Of a stretch of DNA of 64,000 bases, positions 1-12,400 are shown in pieces. A program made the translations under genes and the position numbers. Position 1 is the first letter of the stretch. Every line of letters starts with the position of its first letter. The notes below the pieces were generated by a model that worked only from the letters and a program-made list of their open reading frames with translations, was not told the DNA's origin and searched no databases. The stretch comes from Sinonovacula constricta (lineage: Eukaryota; Mollusca; Bivalvia; Cardiida; Solecurtidae): the NCBI GenBank assembly GCA_007844125.1, contig CM017569.1, forward strand, positions 12,309,740 through 12,373,739, given 5' to 3'.

Positions 1-254
1 GGCTGTACTGTGGTTTACATAATTTAAAATGATACTTATGAAGTTATGTACTTTAAATAATAATTATTTACCTGCAGTCAGGCAACACAATGCTGATAAC
101 TGTCATTTACATTTTTATCAGTTGAAGTTTTCTGGTTAACATGCTGAAGTGATATTTAATTATATTGGTTGTACTGGGATGATTTTCAAACAGACAAAAT
201 TAGCAGAAACTACAGGTATACTAACTACACTTTCTGTTCACTGAATAAACCTAC

Positions 255-417
255 CAGCAGACTGGCGACAGAATGATGCACATGCTTCCTCAGTCTGACC
301 TCTGCCAGGGGTCATACAATCAGAATGGAGGCTGGAGTCAACAGTATGGATACACCTCCACATCTCTTGCTTCCTGAGATCTGACAGTACTGGACTGACT
401 TCCCTCAATACGATTGT
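255..417 (-). CDS. BBS12: BBS12-like gene, last visible exon (C-terminal equatorial segment)
   Basis: A 163-nt open exon with acceptor TTTTCCAG before it and donor GTAGGT after it on the minus strand. It starts in phase 0 and encodes 54 residues beginning TIVLREVSPVLSDLRKQEMW and ending in a GRGQTEEACASFCRQ segment. That segment lines up with the Gly-Gly-Gly-containing motif that chaperonin-family proteins have in their C-terminal equatorial domain, here reduced to PGRG. It fits the region after the apical domain in BBS12. The preceding exon 3320-3482 ends in phase 1, so at least one coding exon is missing between them. Confidence 0.7.
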
Positions 418-3400
418 CTGGAAAAGTAACCAAGGTCCTATATATTATATTGACAAAAAGAAAATAATTCTTGGATAAACCCTTAAATAAGGCAATATAT
501 TAGTTTTGTACAGCTTAAGAATTCTTTTCTGAAACAGACTTAACGTTTATTTAAATACAGACTGGTGAACAATCAATTTTCAAGTGATAAAACATTCTAC
601 CATGACAACCATATAAAGAATGTATCAGTTCCTCTGTTAAATGATGTAAAAGTGAGGAGTACAGGCAATTGCAAGGAACAAACCTGTCCTCTTCCACTCA
701 AGTCTTACTCTAACATTCAGAATAGTGTAACCCTTAGCTTGCCAGATACATGTTTATGAGGCATAAGCAAATAGCATAGTTTCAGATCCGACAATTTCCT
801 ACTTAGAGCTGGTTGATTAGGATCTGCTCTATTTGATACTGAATCTCCAGCAATAAGGGATAGGACCTGTCATGAGGTTTTAAGGCAATCAGTTAGAATT
901 TAGAACGGGTTATTAAGAAATGTAGCAGGTTAATAATGAATTTTTCTTGACACAAATAAATGCACTTAAATCTTTAACAGTAATTTCTGTAAAAAACAAA
1001 GTCTGCAAATGATCATACAAATAAAAATGTATTGCTCGAGAGGCTCTGACCAAGAATATATTTATTATAATAAACTGAAGTTAGAGCAGAAAATTTCACT
1101 TTATTTTTAAGTAAACATTCAGAATGACATCACAGTTATCACAAGCCAATTTAAATTGAAGAAATCGAAACTACTTCAAGTCTTCTTCAATTGGTAATTA
1201 GGACAGCAAAGAATATCTCTAGCTGGATTGTTGGATCATTGGGTATGTGTGAGGTGTTCTGATAGCTTGACTGCTCTTCAAAGGCTCTCAGCAGGTTCTT
1301 TTAAGCAAGTCACATATCTGACTCAGGAAGTCTGCAAGATTCGTTCATGGGCTTATTTTAAGCTTTCTTTGTTACAATCCATTGTAACATTCCTTTCATT
1401 GTGTATTATGGTTTTTGCTGAAAGCAATTGTACCTTTAGATGTATATTCCTTATTGAGATAATGACTTCACACTCCTTTCTCCCTGATTGGTTGAATATG
1501 TTAACATCTGTCCAATCGAAATGCATTGGAGATATAGTTACATTGTCCACAACATTGGTCTGGAAAAAAAGAGTTTATTTCTTGATTAACATAAGTTCTG
1601 AAGAGGAAAGTATATGAATTCTGAATTTTTGTATTTTTTTAAATGTATTTTGAAGGTGATATCAGCCAACCAACCAAACAAATAAAACAAAATAATATTG
1701 TTCACTGAAAGTTCTGAGAAAAAGTCTTTATTGCTATCCTGCAAGTATGTGAAAAGGGATGCATAAGACCATACTTGGCATAACAAACATGTGATGCTGC
1801 ACAGTTTGCTATTTACCAAAAAACAAAATCATGTAATACTTTAGTAGTACATGATGGGGGTTCTGGCCCAGTTCTTTTTAGGCCTCCTTTTCCCAATTTA
1901 ACCCGATGGCGGGGTTTCTACCTTACATGGTAGGGGCCGCCAGATTGGTTCTATCCCACTACCCTTTAAGACATGAAAAGGTTTAACAGAGTAGTACAAA
2001 TAATGGGGTAAAAAGGTAGTTTTTGTACCCACCCCTGTTTAAGGCTCAAAAGATCCCAAGATAGCTCCCAGCACCCTTTCAGGCACCCTTTCAGGAGGTC
2101 AACTATCTTTTTAAGATGCGGTATCCCCCACAAAAAATGAGCTATAATAAGGTGAAAAGATACTGGGAGCTTTCTTTATATCTTCTGAATCTTAAAAAGG
2201 ATACTAGGGTGGGTACCTATGTCTCCAGGAAGGGTGTTGGGAGCTTTCTTGGGATCTTTTGAGCCTTAAAAAGAAGGTGGGTACACAATCTACCTTTTTA
2301 CCCCATCATGTATACTAGGGGCTTTCTTGGTATCTTTTGGATCTTAAAAAGATGGTTGTTCTCGTACCCTGGCACTTTCTCAGGAAAAAATGCTGGAAAC
2401 TTTCTTGGTATCTTTTGGATCCTAAAAAGGTGGTTGTGCTAGCGCCATGTGCCAGTTGTTCTAGCAGGGAAAAGATGCTGGGAGCTTTCTTGGGTATATT
2501 TTGGACCTTAAAAAGATAGTTGTGCGGAAAAGATGCTAGGATCTTTCTTGGGTATCTTTTGGATTTTAAAAGGATGGTTGTTAGTGGGTACATAACCTCC
2601 AGACTCCGAAAAATGTGTAGGAAAGTGCTGGGAGCTTTCTTGGGATGTTTTAAGCCTTTAAATGATAGTTGGCCTCCTGAAATGGTGCCAGAAATAGTGT
2701 TGGGAGCTTTCTTGGGATCTTCTAAGCCTTAAAAAGGAAGTGGGTACAAAAACTACTTTTTTACCCCATCATGTATACTACTCCTTTTAACACTATTTCA
2801 CATCTTAAAAGGGTAGTGGGATAGAACCGACCTGGCGGCCCCTATCGTGTTAGGTAGAAACTCTGCCATCGGGTTAGATTGGGAAAAGGAGGCCTAAAAA
2901 GATAACTGGGCCAGAACCCCCATCATGTGTACTACTTACTGTACTTTTACTTAAAGCTCACATTAAACACCATGAGAGTTATTGGCTATTTTTAGATGAA
3001 ATCCCCATCATGCTTTTTTATAGATTTGGAAATTAACATTAAGAGTTACATACTTGACGACTTGTAATGTCTACCAATTGAAGCAGTGTTCAAAATTGTT
3101 TTTATTAAGACTTAAGTATAAGTTAATGCAGGAATTATGTCCAAATTTGCTCAAAACAGAGGTAAGATACTGTTACATGTATTTGATATTCCCCAGTAGA
3201 CAAACTATCGGATACTACCTTTTTAAAATAAGTTTGTACATGTACATGTTCTCCAAATGTGAGTAAAAATATCAGACATATGTCGTCATGTATGTCTTTA
3301 CAAATCCTCTGTTGCATACCTCTGAAGCTAGCTGGATGTAAGTAAGCATGTCTCTTTGGCAGCATCAGACATCTTTTTCATGTAATGGTAAGGGAATGGT

Positions 3401-6400
3401 CTCCATGGCAACTATGTTGAGCTGGTGACACATATCCTTGAACTCTGGGGATATATGTACCTTTCGCCAGGACAACATTAATCTGAAGCTAAACACAAAA
3501 CATATCAATACACTGTTTTGGTAAAACTACACAGTATGGTATGAATATATTAAGGACTAACATATTTTTCCCCTGTAAAATGTGTGATACAAAGAGAAAA
3601 TTTTACATTGAAGATACAAGTAGCTGTGACAATTTTGGACCTGCAGAAAAAAAAAGTTAAACATCTTTCTATTCTAAATCTTATTTGGATTTAATTTAGT
3701 CTGGTCATTAGTGTAAAAAGCTCCAAACAATTTGTACCTGCGTGATACTGCCTAGGTCTGTGTCAGCCAAGCTTGTACCTGTGTGAATACTGTCTGGGCC
3801 TGTGTTAGTCAAGTTTGTACCTGTGTGAGAACAGCCTGGGCCTGTGTCAGCCATGTCTGTACCTGTGTGAGTACTGTCTGGGAATGTGTCAGCCAAGTAT
3901 GTACCTGTGCGAGAACTGCCTGGGTCTGTGTCAGTCAAGTTTGTACCTGTGTGAGTACTGTCTGGGCCTGTGTCAGCCATATCTGTACCGTGTGATACTG
4001 CTTGGGCCTGTGTTAGCCAAGTTTGTACCTGTGTGAGAACTGTCTGGGCCTGTGTCAGCCATGTCTGTACCTGTGTCAGCCATGTCTGTACCTGTGAGAA
4101 CTGTCTGGGCCCATGTCAGGCAAGTCTTTACCTGTGTGAGTACTGTATAGGCCTGTGTCAGTCAAGTTTATTCCTGTGTGAGAACTGTCTCGGCCTATGT
4201 CAGCCAAGTTTGTACTTGTGTGAGTACTGTCTGGGCCTGTGTCAGCCAAGTTTGTACCTGTGTGAGAATGGTCTGGACCTGTGTAAGCTAAGTTTGTACC
4301 TGTGTGAGTACTACCTAGGTCTGTGTCAGCCAAGTTTGTACTTGTGTGAGTACTACTTAGGTCTGTGTCAGCTAAGTTTGTACCTGTGTGAGAATGGTCT
4401 GGACCTGTGTCAGCCAAGTTTGTACCTGTGTGAGAATGGTCTGGACCTGTGTCAGCCAAGTTTGTACCTGTGTGAGTACTACCTAGGTCTGTGTCAGCCA
4501 AGTTTGTACCTATGTGAGAATGGTCTGGACCTGTGTCAGCCAAGTTTGTACTTGTGTGAGTACTACCTAGGTCTGTGTCAACCAAGTTTGTACCTATGTG
4601 AGAATGGTCTGGACCTGTGTCAGCCAAGTTTGTACCTGTGTGAGTACTACCTAGGTCTGTGTCAGCAAAGTTTGTACCTGTGTGAGAATGGTCTGGACCT
4701 GTGTCAGCCAAGTTTGTACCTGTGTGAGTACTACCTAGGCCTGTGTCAGCCAAGTCTGTACCTGTGTGAGAACTGTCTGGGCCTGTGTCAGCCAAGTCTG
4801 TACCTGTGTGAGTATTGTCTGGGCCTGTGTCAGCCAAGTTTGTACCTGTGTGAGAATGGTCTGGACCTGTGTCAGCCAAGTTTGTACCTGTGTGAGTACT
4901 ACCTAGGTCTGTGTCAGCCAAGTTTGTACCTATGTGAGAATGGTCTGGACCTGTGTCAGCCAAGTTTGTACCTGTGTGAGTACTACCTAGGTCTGTGTCA
5001 GCCAAGTTTGTACCTATGTGAGAATGGTCTGGACCTGTGTCAGCCAAGTTTGTACCTGTGTGAGTACTACCTAGGTCTGTGTCAACCAAGTTTGTACCTA
5101 TGTGAGAATGGTCTGGACCTGTGTCAGCCAAGTTTGTACCTGTGTGAGTACTACCTAGGTCTGTGTCAGCCAAGTTTGTACCTGTGTGAGAATGGTCTGG
5201 ACCTGTGTCAGCCAAGTTTGTACCTGTGTGAGAATGGTCTGGGCCTGTGTCAGCCAAGTTTGTACCTGTGTGAGAATGGTCTGGACCTGTGTAAGCTAAG
5301 TTTGTACCTGTGTGAGTACTACCTAGGTCTGTGTCAGCCAAGTTTGTACCTATGTGAGTGCTGCCTAGGTCTGTGTCAGCCAAGTTTTTACCTGTGTGAG
5401 AACTGTCTGGGCCTGTGTCAGCCAAGTCTGTACCTGTGTGAGTATCAGTATTATTTGGGCCTGTGTCAGCCAAGTCTGTACCTGTGTGAGAACTGTCTGG
5501 GCCTGTGTCAGCCAAGTCTGTTCCTGTGTGAGTATTGTCTGGGCCTGTGTCAGCCAAGTCTGTACCTGTGTGAGTACTGTCTGGGCCTGTGTCAGCTAAG
5601 TCTGTACCTGTGTGAGAACTGTATGAGCCTGTGTCAGCCAAGTTTGTACCTGTGTGAGTACTGTATGGGCCTGTGTCAGCCAAGTTTGTACTTGTGTGAG
5701 TACTGTCTGGACCTGTGTCAGCCAAGTTTGTACCTGTTTGAGAATGGTCTGGACCTGAGTCATCCAAGTTTGTACCTGTGTGAGCTGTCTGGGCCTGTGT
5801 CAGCCATGTCTGTACCTGTGTGAGTACTGTCTGGGCCTGTGTCAGCCAAGTTTGTACCTGTGTGAGTACTGTCTGTGCCTGTGTCAGCCAAGTTTGTACC
5901 TGTTTGAGAACTGTCTGGGCCTGTGTTAGCCAAGGTTTTCCCTCGATGGCTTGCTGCAACAGTTGCTCCACTGACAACAAGTTGGTGCTGTTCACAGGTT
6001 TGTAGCCCTTATGGCGATAGGTTGGTTTGATGTCCCCATTCACCATCTGTAGTAGGAAGATTTCATTAAGATTTTGTCTGTACAGGTATATAAACAAAAT
6101 GTTAACATTTAGCCAAAATGTTCAGTTGACTGATTGTTTGCAGAATAAACTTATATAATCATAATAACTTATATTCTGTCATATCTTAGGCCTTTATTAA
6201 CAATTGTTTGCAATTTGATAAGGTTGTCTAATTATCAAATGTATTAGATAGTAATACAGCAATCACTCTATTCTGTGTAGCATACACTCAATCCTTATTA
6301 TATACACACTCAAATCGTAATACACACACACTCCTCCATAAAACACACTCCATCCTTAATACACACACACTCCATTAATAATACACACATTCCATTCAGA

Positions 6401-9400
6401 ATACACACACATTCTATCCTTAATACACATACACCGAATCCTTAATACACACACACACCATCCATAATACACACACACTCCATCTATAATACACACATTC
6501 CATTCAGAATACACACACATTCTATCCTTAATACACATACACTGAATCCTTAATACACACACACACTCCATCCGGAAGACACACACACACAGCAGAAGAC
6601 ACATACACCCAGCCATGACACGGGCGCCGAAGACACCCACGCCAGAATAGACACAAAACGCCAGCCACAAGCACACACGCCGGCCAGAAGACACAGACAC
6701 GCCAGCCAGAAGACACAGACGCCAGCCAGGACACAGGCGCCTGAAGACACACACGCCAGCCAGAAGACCACGCACGCCAGACGGACACGAACACACACGC
6801 CAGCAGACGAGACGCAGGCCAGCCAGAAGACAAACACACGCCAGCCGGAGACCACACACACACGCCTGCCAGAAGACACACACACGACAGCCAGAAGACA
6901 CAGACGCCAGCCAGGACACTATCCGGAAGACACACAGTCCATCCAGAATACACACGCACGCCAGGGACTAGACACACACCAGCGATAAGACACGCAGGCC
7001 ATCCAAGACACACACACGCCAGCCAGAAACACAACAGGCCAGCCAGAATACAAACACACCATCCAAACACACACATACACACTCCTTCCATAATACACAC
7101 ACACTACATCCATAATACACATACTCCATCCATTACACATTCTCTATCCTTAATACACTGATTCCATCCATAATACACACTCACTCCATCCTTACTATAC
7201 ACACACTCCATCCATGATACACTCATTCCATCCATAATACACACACACTCCATCCATAATACACACACATTCCATCCAAAACACACACACATTCCATCCA
7301 TAATACACATACACTCCATCCATAATGCACACACATTCCATCCATAATACACACATTCCATCCATAATACACATACATTCCATCCATAATACACACACAC
7401 TCCATCCATAATACACACACACTCCATCCATAACACACACACATTCCATCCATAATACACATACTCCATCCATAATGCATACACAATCCATCCTTTATAC
7501 CGGTACATACACATTCCATCCATAATACACAATACACTTCATCCATAATGCACACACATTCCATCCTTTGTACACACACATTCCATCCATAATACACACA
7601 CACTCCATCCATAATACACACACATTCCATCCATAATACACATACACTCCATCCATAATATACACAAACTCCATCCTTAATACACACACACACACCATCC
7701 ATAATACACATACTCCATCCATGACACATTCTCTATCCTTAATACACCCATTCCATCCATAATACACACTCACTCCATTGTTACTATACACACACTCCAT
7801 CCATAAAACACACACACTCCATCCATAACACACACACATTCCATCCTTAATACACATGTACTCCATCCATAATGCACACACAATCCATCCTCTATACCGG
7901 TACATACACATTCCATCCATAATACACATACATTCCATCCATAATGCACACACATTCCATCCATAATACACACATTCCATCCATAATACACATACATTCC
8001 ATCCATAATACACACACACTCCATCCATAATACACACACACTCCATCCATAACACACACACATTCCATCCATAATACACATATACTCCATCCATAATGCA
8101 CACACATTCCATCCTTTATACATACACATTCCATCCATAATACACATACACTTCATCCATAATGCACACACATTCCATCCTTTGTACACACACATTCCAT
8201 CCATAATACACACACACTCCATCCATAATACACACACATTCCATCCATAATACACATACACTCCATCCATAATATACACAAACTCCATCCTTAATACACA
8301 CACTCTATCCATAATACACACACACACACACATTCCATCCATAATACACACACACTCCATCCTTAATACACTCATTCCATCCATAATACACACACATTCC
8401 ATCCTTTCTACACACACACTCACTAGGCAGAGTTACTGTGTTCCTGGTATGTAATCAAGGCCCGACAAATGCGCAAGTCTTACTTCAATTTTTATGATTT
8501 TGGTTTAAATTTATTGGCCCAGATTGGATGTCTATCATTGCTAGACTTTTGTCTGATTAAGCTTTATTATGATATCAATAAAAGAAATCCACTAAGGTTG
8601 AAAAGCAGTATGCTACATCCTTTCCCTTTACAGACCTGATGATTTTTTTGTATCTGTTACCCAAAGATATAATTTGTTTTCATACCAGCAGTCTACATGT
8701 GTTGTCAGCTTCTTGCTGGAATGTAACTATGTTGTCCAGACTGGTCAGTACCACCAGTCCATCCACCATCTGAACACTGCTGGGAGCTCCAACACAGCTG
8801 TACACTTCTACAAACCACCCAACTTGACTGGAGAATGAGACACGGTGATTTATTCCACAAATGTATAATGAATGTACTGCAAGCACTGTGGAATTCACTG
8901 CTTAAAAAAAGCATAGTAAAAGCCACTGCATAACAATATAGTCACAGCTGCTGGAGATAAACAGTCATGAATACTTTTCATATCAGGAGAACCATGAACC
9001 ATTTTAAAATAAAAAACTTGGCTGTCATCATAGTGGACCACTTAAGATAGATTTCTGCTAATGGATTTATTTAAAATAATCATTTAAGTTATTCTGGGGA
9101 TATCTCTTAAATGAAAACTTCTCTTTTTTTAAAACTTAAAACTAATTATAAATTTGCAATATGTCTTACCTTTCTTGGTTGTCAATTTTTTGCTGCAGAA
9201 GGTCTGTGACAACACTGATGGTGTCAGGACGTGCCCCTGGATTAAGTCTGGCAACCATCTCGCGTAGCTTATGTCGGTTTGCTTCTGTTGGTGACCTAAC
9301 AACAGCATCTAGTAAGCCGTGACTGCATCTCTGTGGAACTTCCTTTAATGGTTCTGGTCTTGTCTCCAAGGCTGACACTATATCCTGGTAATGTGGATGT

Positions 9401-12400
9401 GGTAAACTGTCTTCACCCTCACTATCAGGAGAGGGATTTAATGTGCTACCATGGACACTAGAACTTAACTTTATTTTGGCATTAGCATATGAAGAAGATA
9501 TATCCTTATTTTCGGAGCTCACATCATCACAAATAGCAGCCTTTGCTTCTGGTTATATCATGTAAAGATAGAAAATACCTACTTCTTATATGAACAGGTT
9601 TCTTTGTCAACAAATCAGATCCACTAATATTTCTACCTTTATGTATAGAACTTAACATTTCATTAAGCTTATTTATTCCAGGATGACTTGTCTTGTTATC
9701 AACAGGACTACTCATATTCATTCCTCCATTGCCAGGCTGACCACTTTGTTGATATTTCTCCAGTAGATGCCTACCATCATCTTTGTCAACAATAGTCTTC
9801 AAAGGTGCTGTGCCACTTTCTTCACAGACCCAATCATTCAAGAAAACATTCGCTTTGCTCATACCTAAATTTTTGACACTACTAGATGGACTTATGTTAA
9901 GCTGTTGGTCAGTAGAATGATGGCAACAATTATCTACCTCCATCTGTTTAGATTTGTCAAAGTTTAAATGTAAATGGTTAGGTTTATCAATATCTGGTAT
10001 GGATTTCTGATCTTGTTTGACAATGTCATCAGGTTCTGGATAACTTGTAACTTTACTACAATCCTCAGATGTTGTCCTGAAATGTCTGCTATATGTTCTG
10101 CCTTGCACATTTGATATTTTCCCAGGTTCTCTAAGATTGCATAATAATATATTCATCTTCTGTAAGTCATTTAGATAAGATAGATCCATTAGATCTAAGA
10201 TTCTAGTTTGGTTGAATTTAGGAATCCCAATATTTGGTTGTTCGGACTTATTTGTCTCAGTTCTTACAATGTTCAATGGCTGCAGAGATGGTAACTTCAC
10301 TTCATTGCTAACAGACAAATAGTTATTGCCTTAACTCAATGCGGGACCTTAAACTTTGGACCATTCTCTGTGTTAAGTACTTCTTCGCAATCAACTTGTT
10401 TGTTCCTTTCTGATTCCTATTTCCTTGGATTCATTTACATTTCCTTCCTGCCTCATCAATGCAAAATCGTTTTCTATTGGCAATAATCTTTCTTCTTGTT
10501 TGCGTTTACTGTAGCAATTCTCAGAAAATGTGATCTGGATGGTTCTGAACTTATCACCATGCTCTGGTTTCCCTTAATATTGTCAAACTCATAATTAAAT
10601 TCATCATCTGAGTCTGTGAACCAGCCAAAGTCTGGAGATCTCCTATGAGTGTGTGCCAGTTTGGCCTGTGTGGCTCTCTCAGACTGCTTTAACATCTGTC
10701 TTTTCTGACAATTCTTCACCTGTTCAATATCTTTTATGATGTCTTGCTTCAGAGTGTCCACTTCTGCAGTAATATCACTGTCCCCAGTTGAATCCTCACA
10801 ATAAGATGTGGCTTCAGGTTGACCAATGATAATTTTATCAACTTCAACAGTCTTGGTTTCATCTGTGTTGGCCTCATCAACAATGTTATTTGACAATATT
10901 TGTTTAACACCTACATCCTCACTATTTTCAAAGAACCAATTAAAATCATCCTCTATCTGTGGTTCTAAAGGTTTCATTTTTAAATGAATCATTTCAATGC
11001 CATCATTTATGTCTTGATTTGGTTCTTCATTTTTCAGATCTTCAATCTCATTTGGTTTTGAGGTCTTTGAAAATAAACTGACAATGCCACTTGTTTCTTC
11101 ATCACTACTAAACTTTCCTGATTTGACACAATTGGATAAATTTGTCTTCATCTTAGTATTTTTTTCATCAATGATGTCTCTGTCTTCGATAGGCTTTTTA
11201 AGCTTGGTGGTTTTGAAGAGATTACCATAAATAGCCAGATCATCTTCCAACTGTGCTGTCATTTTATCATGTTTATGACAGCATGGCTGTCTTTCTGCTG
11301 TCATTTGATCATCCTTATGAATATCTGCTGCCATTTGATTATCTTTCTGAAGGAATGGCTGTATTTCTGCTGTCATTTGATCATCTTTCTGAAAGAATGG
11401 ACTTTATTTCTAAATGTTTGCTTTTTCTGTCAACTGAATTCTCACTGACATTTACATACAAAGACTGGCGTAACAAACCCTTCTGACAAATCACAGTATG
11501 GTGTTAGTGTAGAGTGTGATATAACATCATGACTAGTGTTGTGGATTGGTAGTTACTGTAGGAAAATCTGCAGATCTTGTCTGTGGTTGAGGTATCTTTG
11601 AGAACCACTGGTCAGTCAATTTGATTGTCAATGTATTTACCCTGTTGTATACACTCTTCTAGGACAGAGTCCATCAAACTCATAGCACATTCACTGGCCA
11701 CACCCTGGAAGAAAGCAATGATATAAGTTTTGATGCCTTAACATACTACCAAAAAATTATTTGCTAGATAAATATTGTAAATTGTATTACATGTGTAGAT
11801 TGGCCTTACTTTTTGTAAATTCAAACACAAACCTGGCACAGAACAAAACATTTATCAATTCAACCATAGATGTTTTCACTTACCACACCAAACAATAACA
11901 TAATCTATTTTGTAACTTAAATCAAGTCAATTAGATGTTTTAGAATTGGCAAGGTAAATATCAAATTTTCGAATCAAATGGTAAAGATTAAAAACCTGAT
12001 GCATATCTGATAACCTGATGTGTATCAATTATGTTTTTTATACATATTGTTTGTATAGGTAAAAATAATTGTAAATCTTAATTTCTGTTGAAAATATAGA
12101 TGAGACCTTTAATTATAATTGATTTATTATCAATATAAAAAAATACCCTAGATGTGATAGATCCTCACCAAGTGTGTAAGGTCAGTGTAGGTTCTGATCC
12201 AGAGGTGCATGTAATACAGCAGAACATCATCGCTTGTGTGGTAGTGGTCTCGGAAACCTTGGGCCACACTGACCATGTACTGGCCAACTGGATGCTGTGG
12301 AGCAGAGTCTTAACATATTGGTTGCTTCAATTAAATGTTATAAACCTAAACCATGCAGATGTTGGAATACTTCCTTCTTATTTGCACAATACTTATAACA

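Noticed and set aside
565..759. A 64-codon plus-strand frame in the BBS12-like intron
   Set aside because: It begins with GTG, not ATG, has no splice context and resembles nothing. It could not be made into the missing BBS12 exon, which must lie on the minus strand.
4076..6097. A 673-codon open frame on the minus strand and a 617-codon frame on the plus strand
   Set aside because: Both run through the 42-bp repeat, which is nearly stop-free in several frames. Only the first 49 codons of the minus frame (6046-5900) are a real exon.
6356..8423. Several minus-strand frames of 100-217 codons rich in Cys, Val, Trp and Met
   Set aside because: They are translations of the CA-rich array in alternative frames, with no conserved domain and strict repeat periodicity.
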